From Eutrigla gurnardus (taxonomy: Eukaryota > Chordata > Actinopteri > Perciformes > Triglidae): a stretch of DNA of 64,000 bases. The stretch covers positions 12,488,335-12,552,334 of the forward strand of contig OY741284.1 in NCBI GenBank assembly GCA_963514095.1, in the 5' to 3' direction. Below, in pieces: positions 1-10,009 of this stretch. The stretch's first letter is position 1, and the number at the start of each line of letters is the position of its first letter. The notes beneath the pieces are model-generated. The model made no database searches, was not told where the DNA came from, and was given only the letters and a program-made list of their open reading frames with translations. A program made the position numbers and the translations under genes.

Positions 1-90
1 AAATGGATAATAGAACATAATCCTGTGGTTTGCGCTTCTACAATCGTTTTTGTATTTGATGCAACAAGCCCGGCTTGCTTCATACGTTTC

Positions 91-129
91 TGATGCTATA
101 GGCTTCAACTGTCGTAGCCTATAGCATCA
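91..129. repeat. Perfect inverted repeat (hairpin)
   Basis: Positions 91-104 (TGATGCTATAGGCT) are the exact reverse complement of 116-129, separated by an 11-base loop. The flanking sequence (about 120-175) recurs in shortened form at about 7,568-7,612, so this is probably part of a dispersed repeat rather than a gene-regulatory hairpin. Confidence 0.75.
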
Positions 130-581
130 GCTAACAACTAGACACACAACAAACACAAACGAATGTTACTAAAGTGGTTATATTGCTCTACAATATTGAT
201 TGTAAAAGGCAAGAGGTTGAAGTATCTGGTCAGTTCAAAGGTCACATTCTAGTTGGGATTTAAGTATACCCAGATGTTGCATGAGCGAAGGTGTAAGGAA
301 TGTTTGGGTTAGGGGGAAGATGAGAAGAGGCCTAGTTGTAAATTAAGTTGAGCTGTCTGATGAGGCCCTGAGGCATAAATTAGTGATGCCTCTCTTTGCA
401 GCTATAGGAAGTAAAGATCATATAAGCAAGTAAGTAAGACATGTGACAGGGAGAGTTGGATTTCCCTAGATTTGAGGGCAAGAAAGGACTTCCCAGGTGA
501 AACAGGTGCAGAGACTCTAGGAAGAACTCTGCTAGGGATTCGGAAGAACCTGGTGCAGCTGCACGGGTTTCGGACGCAGGC

Positions 582-694
582 TTGATATCCGTTTAAATTA
601 AGATCATTCTCATTCCACCTGCCTGACTCCAAAGATTCATTTATCACCAATCTACACATCGACATCTTTGGGGAACTGGCCTAAGAAACCACAA
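582..694 (+). repeat. Dispersed repeat copy A (direct repeat with 2,188-2,301)
   Basis: About 113 bases starting TGATATCCGTTTAAATTAAG and ending CCTAAGAAACCACAAAG are repeated in the same orientation at 2,188-2,301 with a few substitutions. No coding content is seen. The family is unknown to me; the second copy interrupts a LINE remnant, so it behaves like an inserted element. Confidence 0.7.
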
Positions 695-1344
695 AGTCAT
701 GTCTCCTGACGACTTACCCGTCCAATATAAATACAAATAAGAAATTCTTTGCTTATGAGAATAAATCAGATTATTGGCAGAGGTAATTATAAACTCATGA
801 GGACCTATTTATGAATGAAGATATTGATTTTAGCTCATAAGTTACCTAAAATGTTACACTGTCCCTTTAAACCGTGCCACATTGTGGAAACAAATACAAT
901 TTTACAATGAAAACATTTAGAAACACACATTTGGATATATCTGCAAAGAGCTTTGCATTCATCTTGACTTCTCAAAAGGGGTCTGCTCTATTTCCACAAG
1001 ACCGCTCATGTCAATTACACTCAATCAAGCTTTTATTTACTAAACTGCACAAATATCTTTTTTTGCACATGGCTCTTGGAAATCACAAAGTTGACACTGG
1101 AACACATTTTTTGTGGAACACAATGATCATCATGTGTGCTCTTGACAGATGTACCTTAAGAGCAACATCTACAATGTTTAAGTATTTGCCTTCTCTTACA
1201 AAACATACATGTCCACTGCATCACTGTTGGTTGTCGGTGTTCAAGCTGTTAAAAAAAAAGTCACAAAATTGTCATCAACAACTTCAGTGAGGAGACCTAA
1301 GGTCAACGAATTTGGGACAACACTGAACATAACTGTTTCACCAG

Positions 1345-1845
1345 GGCTCTCAAGTCTCACGCATTGGCCGTGAGAAACATACATTTCAACCTGTTCACAC
1401 GCTACACAACTCGTACACAACTTGTATTTGTCATGCGAAGAAATTACCTGGAAAACAGCCATGAGTTGCTGCACCAATTCTTTCCAACTTTGACAGCGCC
1501 AAAACTGTGACAGCGCCTTGCTTTGAGTAAGATTTTGCCTGAGGCTGTGTGTGTTTTTTTAGCATGATTCAAAAGGCGTTGAGGTTTTTTTGACCACTCA
1601 GAGCCACCATAGGGCCCACAAACATCCATATATCAACAAACAAGCTCGTCTAACACGTCACTCAAAGCAATGTGCCATGCCACAGTTTTGGCACTGTCAC
1701 AGCTTTGCAAAGAATTGCTGGCACAACTTGGTGGTGTTTTCCGGGTCATTTCTCCGCATGAAAAGTAATAGGTGTGGCGTGTAGTGTGTGAACGGGTTGA
1801 AATGCATGTTTCTCACGGCCAATGCTTGAGACTTGAGAGCACCAG
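1345..1845. mobile_element. Fold-back / long inverted-repeat element
   Basis: The stretch from about 1,345 to 1,550 pairs with the reverse complement of about 1,635-1,845. The clearest block is 1,350-1,400 against 1,787-1,840, where only a few bases differ across about 50 (shared core GCATTGGCCGTGAGAAACAT). Arms of roughly 200 bases around a loop of under 100 bases suggest a fold-back MITE. Short reading frames here are not believable as genes. Confidence 0.65.
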
Positions 1846-1904
1846 CAAATAATGGATCAAATGAAATGAAACAAAAAAAATAATATATAAAAACAACATC
1901 TGTG

Positions 1905-2430
1905 AATTTGAAAGGTGGGATAGGCCAGTCTGAACAGATGCGTTTTGAGGGGGGTTTTAAAGGTGGGGAGAGTGGAAGGGAGTTCCAGAGACAAGGGGCC
2001 AAATGGCTGAAGGCTCTGAACCCCATCGTGGACATGGAGGCAGATGGAGTGGAGAGCTGGGAGGAAGAAGAGGATCGGAGTGGTCGGGAGGAACGAGATT
2101 ATGGAGGGCATTGAAGGTGAGGAGGAGAATCTTAAAATGGATATGGTGTTGGAAGGGCAGTCATTGGAGTTGTTTGAGGATGGGACATGATATCTGTTTA
2201 AATAAAGATCATTCTAATTCCACCTGCCTGACCACGAAGATTAATTTATCACCAATCTACACATCGACAACTTTGGGGAAGCGGCCTAAGAAACCACACA
2301 GTGAAAATGGATGTTGTATTTACTTCCCCTCGTTATATAGGGGAAAATAAATTAAATTGTAAAGAGGAGGGGCCCCAGGACTGAGCCCTGGGGAACACCA
2401 CTGGTGACTGGTGTGGCAAGGGCGGGGCGG
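1905..2430 (-). mobile_element. LINE reverse-transcriptase remnant, interrupted
   Basis: Read on the minus strand, 2,430-2,340 encodes SGVPQGSVLGPLLFTI, the conserved motif of non-LTR reverse transcriptases. Further along (about 2,145-1,910) are the usual LINE C-terminal signatures, FKILLLTFNALHNLVP and a WNSLPL-like segment ending in a degraded LKTHLF-like motif, in more than one frame. The two parts are in the correct order but separated by the 2,188-2,301 dispersed repeat. The copy is short, frameshifted and dead. The clade (L2, Rex or RTE type) cannot be settled by eye. Confidence 0.7.
2188..2301 (+). repeat. Dispersed repeat copy B, nested in LINE remnant
   Basis: Direct-repeat partner of 582-694. 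It lies between the reverse-transcriptase motif and the C-terminal part of the LINE remnant, so it probably inserted after the LINE. Confidence 0.65.
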
Positions 2431-3261
2431 CACTAAAGCGGGAAAACTCAGGGGCCAGACAACGCCACCTGGGGACTTTCAATCCCAATAAATCTTTGAC
2501 AACGCACAGATCGTGTGAGAAGTAACAGGACAAGTTTCGTTACTGACAGGCAGAGACGTGATAATTAAGTTAAATTAAAGATTTTATTTTAAACAATAAT
2601 CAAAGCAAACAGGGTTGGAACCGTTGAGATAAATTAAGAGTTAATGAGATATTATAAAAACTCCTAAAATCAATTCAATGTTCGAAATGGCCTCAATATA
2701 AAATGTTAAGATCCAGGAATTGCTAATAAACTTCAACCCAACCACAACGAAAAGGAAAACTAAGCAGAGTCCATATGTGGAGCGACAGGCTACACAGGAA
2801 GTGTCCAGGGGTGCTACCACTACTCACCTTCAGTATAGCACAGCAAATTGTGCAGTCAATGGTGTATCCGTGTGTTTATTTGCAGACAAAGTGACGGGAC
2901 CTCACCAGTGTCACCAGAGTGCCTCGCCTCCCAACAATATGGCACTATGCTTACAAAAGATGACAAAACATACAAATGACGACAAATAGGGTAGAGTGGG
3001 GTGATTTGTGCAAAAGGGCCTGGGGTAAGTTGTGCCACTCGCAATTAATGATTTTTTACTATATATTACTTTATTGTATTTTATTGTACATTGTATTCTT
3101 ACATTTGATCACTGAAACTATGCAACAGTCTTAATTTTAGACCAAAATCCAAGATGCCACGCAAATACAAACGGAAGACGGAAGAGGAAGGAATATGTGC
3201 AGAAATAAGGGAAGACCAGGTGATGCCAGTTAGGAGACTTTGACTAGCAGGTGGATGATCA

Positions 3262-3286
3262 GAGACAGACAGACAGACAGACAGAT
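3262..3286. repeat. (GACA)n microsatellite
   Basis: A short tandem run of GACA units lies directly beside the inverted-copy block at 3,286. Its partner copy near 5,400 is likewise followed by a tetranucleotide array (GATA), so the arrays may have grown from the element's end. Confidence 0.8.
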
Positions 3287-4388
3287 CACTGATTCTTGAG
3301 ATTAGGGACAAAAGTACTTTTGAAAAGTGACAAACAAAAAATCAATGCCACATTAATTTGAATTGGATATCTTCATAAACACAGGTCTCATCTATCTACC
3401 ATGTAAAGGAACAGGCAATTTATTTAACCAATTTTTATAAAACACATGAAAATAGGTTTTTTGTGTGTTTGATCAATTCACCAACACTGTGAAATCTTTA
3501 AGTGTGTAGAAATGGTGTGCCTTAACAAGCTTAAGTGATAAATTGCATTATATACACTTTTAATATTATTTTCCATTGTTTTGAAATGAGCCAATTTAAA
3601 TTACCTTCATTTCGTTGAGTATTTTTTTCATTTTTATATATACAATCAGTGGTTTTGTGCACAAAAAGACACTGATGCATGTAGATAAGTTGGTGTTTTA
3701 ATATATGAACCCAGTCAATTGCACAACAGAAATATGCATTTTTGTATAAACATGAAAAACCTCCATCTTACAGTGTTGACACACATTTGACGGTGTTGAC
3801 AAATTAATGGAGAATCAAACTGATTAAGGATATGTACCATGTTCTGAACATGGCAAAGGGAGAGACTATCAAGGGAAAGGGTATCAAACTTCAAACAAGG
3901 AGTACCTGGTCACAGGATCTTTAAGGCACACATGAAATGTCAAAATGTTCCTGGGGAAATTTTGAATGGACCACAGGGGCTACTGCCGGAGTGTGTACAT
4001 TATGATGACATTCTTCAGAGATTTCAAACGAGACAGAGTTGTTTTAGAGGCAAATACAGAGACTGCTTGCTGAAAAACATGAATTTACCTCTAAAACGGC
4101 TCCGTCTCGTAACGTTACATTTTCATCACATAGCGTGGTGAATGTGCAGGTCACAACTTGTCCACGAAAGCATTTTGGAGTTGTTGGATTGTGTATTTGA
4201 TGAGTTTGATGAGGGAAACTAGGAAATCCCATTAGCCTCTGTAGCAAAGCTCTGAGCAGCTAAAAATAGTTTACACCGACAAATAAAGGTAATGAACCTA
4301 CTGCTGTGAATATAGGGATTATGGCAATGGGCCAATTTGCCAAAATGAACTGTCCCTTTGTTTTTGTTTTGTTAAGATTTTTCTTCTG

Positions 4389-4549
4389 GCATAGACGCCT
4401 TTTATTTAGCAGTGGTCAGAGAGGAAACATGGGAGAGAGAGGGGGATGTGACATGCAGCAAAGGACCTCCGGTCTGGATTCAAACCAGGGTAGGCTGCAT
4501 ACATGTGTACATGGCATGTGCTCTAACCACTAGACCACCTGCGTGGCGG
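4389..4549 (-). mobile_element. tRNA-derived SINE
   Basis: On the minus strand, 4,536-4,521 reads GGTCTAGTGGTTAGAG, matching a tRNA-type A box, and 4,486-4,471 reads GGTTTGAATCCAGACC, matching a B box. A non-tRNA body (CTTTGCTGCATGTCACATCC) follows and then an A-rich end near 4,395. This layout fits a teleost tRNA-derived SINE. The A-box to B-box spacing fits, but surrounding bases do not fold into a clean cloverleaf, so a functional tRNA is unlikely. Confidence 0.7.
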
Positions 4550-5403
4550 TGAACTATCTCTTTAACTGTAGCTGTGGCCTGAGGCTCAGTTAAAGGGTTA
4601 CCGTGGCAACTTGAAGTCCCCACCAGGCTGAGGGAGACAGAAACGTGGAGAAAGAGAGCCATTTTCTGCTTCTGCGCTGGTCTCACATTTGGGCTGTTTC
4701 TGACAAAACGGTAGGTTTTATCAGGTTTTGCTCAGTTGTCAGCTGCCACTAAACTAAACATAAATAACAACTTTTATTTCAAAAATAATTGATTGAAATC
4801 ACCCCTAATTTGAAGACAGTGTTGACACACACTAGCTGTGACCAGAGATTTCAACTTGTTTGCTGAATATTTTTAAAAATGTAAAACTTAAGAGACCATG
4901 TGTTGGACTGCTGCATCCATCAGCAGGAAGGAGTCAAAGGGGGTCCTCAGGGTTAAGGCTGACCAAAATATTTATTTAGAATTTGAAAAATATCTTATGG
5001 AGTTGACATTAATTAAGGACAAACTTTGAGAGGCTGTTGTAAATGTATAACATAAGGGAATGTCCACTTTAAATGTTTTGTGGTATTTTATTAAGCCATG
5101 CAATTAACCTCATTAATATTTGGACATTTTGGGCTTTTTAAAGCACTTATTTTCGGCAGTTTGATACTGTGACCTCTACGGAGGACGAGTTCATTTGCAT
5201 GGGCTTTCATAGTACAGTGCCGGTATTTTATCAAATTACTATGAAATAATATAAATATATACAAAACTAAGGGTGTACACATCCAAAAATATTTCATATC
5301 CAACTTTTAAAGCCTTTTTAAAATAAATAATTTGTTTTTTAAGACAAATTGCAACATTTTGATGTGGGACATGTTTTGTCCCTTATCTCAAGAATCAGTG
5401 ATT

Positions 5404-5522
<119 letters not shown>

Positions 5523-5564
5523 TTTTATTAAAATATATTTATGCCAGTGCTTCAGTGGTCATCA

Positions 5565-6243
5565 TTAAAGGTGACATATTATACTGTTTTTCCTCTATTC
5601 CACACAGCTGTCAGAGGTCCAACAACATTGTTTTCGACATGCATTGCCCCAAACCCATCCGTGGTCCTGAATTTCAGCTGCCTAAAAGTTGGTCAAATGA
5701 GCTCTACTGAGAACAGGCCGTTTCTGTGCCTGCACCACGGAGAGGATGCCGTTTACGTTAGCGGCAGCATGCGCCAATGTTTACGGTGGATGTATCGCTA
5801 CGGCTCGCCTATGTGGCTCAGGTGAAGTTGCTGGGTCCCGTATAGTTGGGACAGATCCTTTTACGAGGGTCAGTGTTGAGGCAAAGCCAGCTTTGTACCA
5901 ACCCTCTTTACTGAAGCAGTCCGATGTGAAGTGGTTAGCACAAACATACAAGCTAACACGGATCGTAGCCGGCACATTGTCATTAAAAATGAAACACAAC
6001 CACTGTCTCTTCTGTTCTTCTCCCATCATTGTGCAGAGAAGTTCGGCCTATGCAAATGACTCCTTCGAAACATAACAGGAGCTGAATCTGAACAGCCTGT
6101 GGGGGGGGGGGGGGGGGGGGGCTGCAGAGACCATGCAGGAGTCACTTGTTTTCCTCATTCTGGGAGTTGACAGGCTCAGGGAGGACCGGTTTATAGGTGT
6201 AGAGATCAGAGAAAACATGTTTTTCATAATATGGGACCTTTAA
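5565..6243. mobile_element. TTAA-flanked DNA transposon (Kolobok-like) with THAP remnant
   Basis: The left end reads TTAAAGGTGACATATTATA and the right end, reverse complemented, reads TTAAAGGTCCCATATTATG, giving near-identical terminal inverted repeats with TTAA at both ends. On the minus strand, 6,029-5,781 encodes a stretch with VCANHFTSDCF and SVPTI, which match the C-x2-H half and the AVPTI box of a THAP zinc finger. TTAA targets plus a THAP domain are typical of Kolobok transposons. The copy is only 679 bases and lacks a transposase catalytic region, so it is non-autonomous. A poly-G run sits at about 6,102-6,121. Confidence 0.6.
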
Positions 6244-6884
6244 CGCATCACTTGAAACAAGTCTTGCCTTACACTCTCACATACCAACATTTCTTGCATT
6301 AAAAAAAAAAAGAAAAAAGTGTGCTAAATGATCAAGAAACATTGTTTGCATACTTTCACCCTCCTATTCCCTGGGGGGGCTTTCCATTACCTGTAGAAAA
6401 ACTACACCCACTACCTTTAACAGAAAAGTAACTGCTCCTCCCTCACTCTGTTGGGACATCTGGATCTGAAGGTATCAACCTTCTACCCGTCTCAACCGTT
6501 TCTGAAGGCAGTTCAGGTAATGAAAATTTATCTGAAAATTATGAGGAAAGAATTGTATTTTTTTTTCTTGAAAGAAAAGGTAAGAATGTCTTAATTTATT
6601 GGTCTGCTCTCCCTGGGACGGTTGACTGATGGGACCCCAGGGTGTTTTGGACAGTTTGGTTTATGTTACTAACATTGTTACAAAAGAACAAAGCTGACAA
6701 AAACGAGACAAAAGAATTTGCCTCATTGAATAAGACCAACTGTGAAGTCACTGAGTCACTGAAGTCCACATTTCATAAAAGTTCTCTTTTTCTCAAAGAA
6801 ATATTCTATTTTCTATTTTTAGCGCTTACTTTATCGGCAATGATACGTTGTGGTTTTTTTGTTTCCTTCTTTTGACAAATGTAC

Positions 6885-6945
6885 TTATTGTAAGTCGCTT
6901 TGGACAAAAGCGTCTGCTAAATGACCCTAAATGTAAATGTAAATA
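6885..6945 (+). mobile_element. L2-type (UnaL2-like) LINE/SINE 3' tail
   Basis: The sequence TGTAAGTCGCTTTGGACAAAAGCGTCTGCTAAATG followed by short TGTAAA-type repeats is the familiar conserved 3' tail shared by eel UnaL2-type LINEs and partner SINEs in teleosts. Only the tail is recognisable; the upstream body could not be assigned. Confidence 0.65.
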
Positions 6946-7623
6946 TAAACAAGTGATATTTTGAATATAAAAAAAAAAAAAAAAAAAGTATTCAAATTTA
7001 GACTGCAATTCCTTCAATAAAAAAAAAAAATCATTTTTAGCCCAGAACCGACCCAGCTCACATCCCAGGGACATTTAACTGCTTGGGTTGCTTTAAAATT
7101 ATTTATTAATATTTATTATATTATATTATTAAAATTTTCTGCTCAAACGTATTTTTTTTACATTCCTGTCCAGGGAGTTATGCAATAGTAGGCTATCCGC
7201 TGGAGCCCCCTTCCTACTTATGTGCACCGAAGTTCTTTCAAATAAAATATGTTTAGCTGCACTATTCAGTAGTCTGGTTGATGGTATCATTATTAATTTT
7301 AAATGTTTTACTTTACTGGTTTTAAACCCGTGTCACCTCTTTTTTTACTATTTTGGTTTGCTTTTATTTGATTATTTTGGTTTTTATTCACTTGTCTTAA
7401 GTGTGTAGGAAATCACTATTGTTAAAACCAGTAGTGGCCTCGGGCGCATTGCTTTGTTGAAACTGTGGTAGCTGTTATGTACCAAGAAGTTATGAGAAGA
7501 AACTTTACTCCTCGAACAAGATAGTGATTTATGTTGCCATGTTTTTATTTGTAGCCTTCCTTAACTGTAGTAGCATCAGCTAACAACTAGACACACAAGT
7601 GAATGTTACTAAATCCAGCTGCT

Positions 7624-7626
<3 letters not shown>

Positions 7627-7660
<34 letters not shown>
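7627..7660. repeat. (TA)n microsatellite
   Basis: Uninterrupted TA dinucleotides of about 17 units. Confidence 0.95.
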
Positions 7661-7662
<2 letters not shown>

Positions 7663-7734
7663 AAATAAATTTTACTAAATCATACCATTCGTGAACAAGT
7701 GACTAGCTGCTGACTATCCAGGATCCCCGTCATC

Positions 7735-7890
7735 CATAAAAGTCGCTCTCTGGGAGCTCCAGGGGGGACAGCGGGACATGGGCGCGTCCGTATCCGTGCC
7801 CCACGGGGGATGAGAAAGGCCATAAAAGTGGCCGCCAGCCTCGGGGGAGAGCCGGTCTTGCGCTCACCCTACGTGCCTTGAAGCGCCTCT
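7735..7890. other. GC- and CpG-rich island in AT-rich flank, function unknown
   Basis: About 150 bases stand out as CpG-rich against AT-rich surroundings. Within them CCATAAAAGT occurs twice (about 7,734 and 7,822), each copy looking like a TATA-type or posterior-Hox-type (CCATAAA) motif. A 90-codon frame follows (7,878-8,150) but resembles nothing I know. The downstream part (about 7,985-8,075) resembles about 685-870, so a repeat origin is possible. No gene is claimed. Confidence 0.35.
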
Positions 7891-8840
7891 CGCTGATGAG
7901 ATCTCCTTTAATTCATGCTGGCTCTGAACAAAATCGCTTTAGGCGTTCATGTCCTTCTCCGGTGGTTATAGTCCTCAAAAATAGCGGAACGACATGGAAG
8001 CCTCCTGAGGACTTACCCATCCAATGTAAATATTTAAATTTATTCATGAATAAAATGTTACACACTGTCACTTTAAGTATCTGGTTGGTTGTTGATCTTG
8101 ATTATTTTTTGGTTTCCAGTTGTGAGGCCGCTTTGGCCCAACTTAATTGATATAGCACCTTTCAGGTTACTGCAGTACAAGTGCATCACATGACTGATGA
8201 GTCGTCAAATTAGAGTTCAGCAAATCTATCGGCAGTTAAACAATAACGGTAAAAATGTGGTTTTTGAGGCAGAGCAATCGAATGCAGGTTTCCTGAATGC
8301 CAGAAAAACCAGCTAACAGCCCAAATATTTGTTTACTTACCTTTGTCAACAGGAGACTTTAAAACCGTGTGAAGGCAAACTCAAAGTTTGTTCAGATCAT
8401 TAGCAGCAGCGCTAGGTGTAACCTGTAAAATTCCTACATTTGCATAGCAAATTTCCCCATTGTGTGTTAAAATGACCAAGCCCATTTCCATTCCGTCAAC
8501 AGATTTGTCTCACAGTCAGACATATACTACCGGTGATTTTCAATCTCATGTCTACTGTGACAAATGTGAGTGTATAAGTGAGCTCTACATGATTGCCATA
8601 TAAGAAAAAAAATACAGATTTTTTTCTTTTTGCGAAATTGCATCAAGCTGGATTCAATCCATCTGGGAAATTCAATCCATCCTTTGTTGGTGGACGCCAA
8701 CATGCTCTCAACCTGAATTCAAACTAAAACATTTGTTGAGGTTTATGCAACAAAACTATTTAGTTGGGTTTAGGAAAAACAAATTTACATTTGGGCAACA
8801 AAACCACTTAGACAAATGTCATTGTTGGGTGTAAAATAAC

Positions 8841-9299
8841 TTAAAGGTGCCATTTCAACATTGATAACATCCAGCCACAATATGTCACACTAGCACTCCC
8901 CCCTTCCATTGAATTCACGTCACAACACAGCTGTTGCTCGAAGCACATGCGCCCTCAATGGGTTGCCAGTACTTAGCAGTTAGGACTGCTACCGAAATGC
9001 CGCCCGCTTACCATCAAACTCAACCGTTTTTTCCACACTGGCAACCCCAATGACTCTTCACCCCTGACAACGCAGAGATACCACGTGATACCAACATTGT
9101 TATTCTATTGGCTCACAAGCCTCGCTAGAAGCCACATATCTACACAGAGGCGAACAAAACAATTTTGGTGCCGTCTAAATTAATTGAAAATTAATAATTC
9201 ACAATCAAAGCATGTTTTTCACAAGAAGTGATACTTTGATTCTGCAGCTTTCTAAAAGCTCTGTGAATGTATTTTTTTTTATATCAATATGACCTTTAA
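8841..9299. mobile_element. TTAA-flanked MITE
   Basis: The left end TTAAAGGTGCCATTTC and the right end, reverse complemented TTAAAGGTCATATTG, form imperfect terminal inverted repeats bounded by TTAA, about 459 bases apart. No coding content. The ends resemble those of the 5,565-6,243 element, so both may be mobilised by the same TTAA-specific transposase family. Confidence 0.5.
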
Positions 9300-10009
9300 G
9301 TCAAACATCACTGTAAAATAACCGAAAACGCGTCACAAACATCATCATTGTTATTGCTGGATAAGGTTTTCACACATTCAGTGGGAAATTATACATCAAT
9401 TAAACATTAAATTAAACCACACTTCAAATTGTTGCATAAAGCCATCAACTCCAATGGAAATATTTGCAGCCACATCCCTATTTCCCTTCCCTTTTCTTAC
9501 CTGATGGCCACATGCATCTCCACACCTGCTTCCACTCTTTGCAATCACCTGCTTGCCTTCCACACCTCCTCACCTGCATGTCATCAGCATACTTCCTGTG
9601 TTAGATAATCATTTTCATGCGGTTGTTTTGTTAGCCGCCCCCCTCCCCTGCATTTCCAATCATGATTGAGCTGCAAAATGAAAAAAGGAAGTTGACTATA
9701 TAGGTTGTGACTGATGAGAAAATGAGATGCAGGTGAGGTGGTGGGCGTGGAAGGCCAGGTAATTTCTAGAGCCGGCACACTGAAAGTTTCATAATGTATG
9801 AATATGTTTGGCTGTGAAAACCTTGGTCACACAAAACTTTGGGGAATAATAATCTGTCTTTTTTTATTTTTGTTAACAAATTTCTGCCTTGTTTTGGACC
9901 ACGATGGCAAAACCTATAATCATCATCATATTTTCCATATTTAAGCGGTTCAAAGCTCACACTGCATCGCCCTGATTATCTAGCATGCTTCCCCACAGAC
10001 ACAGACAAG
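9300..10009. other. Upstream region of the choline transporter gene, no gene seen
   Basis: No convincing coding exon is present. A splice acceptor (CTTCCCCACAG) ends at 9,998, eleven bases before the transporter ATG, suggesting that an untranslated first exon lies further upstream. Its position and the promoter could not be fixed. Confidence 0.5.

Noticed and set aside
4469..4536. tRNA gene on the minus strand
   Set aside because: A and B boxes are present but no clean cloverleaf and there is a SINE body downstream, so it is a tRNA-derived SINE.
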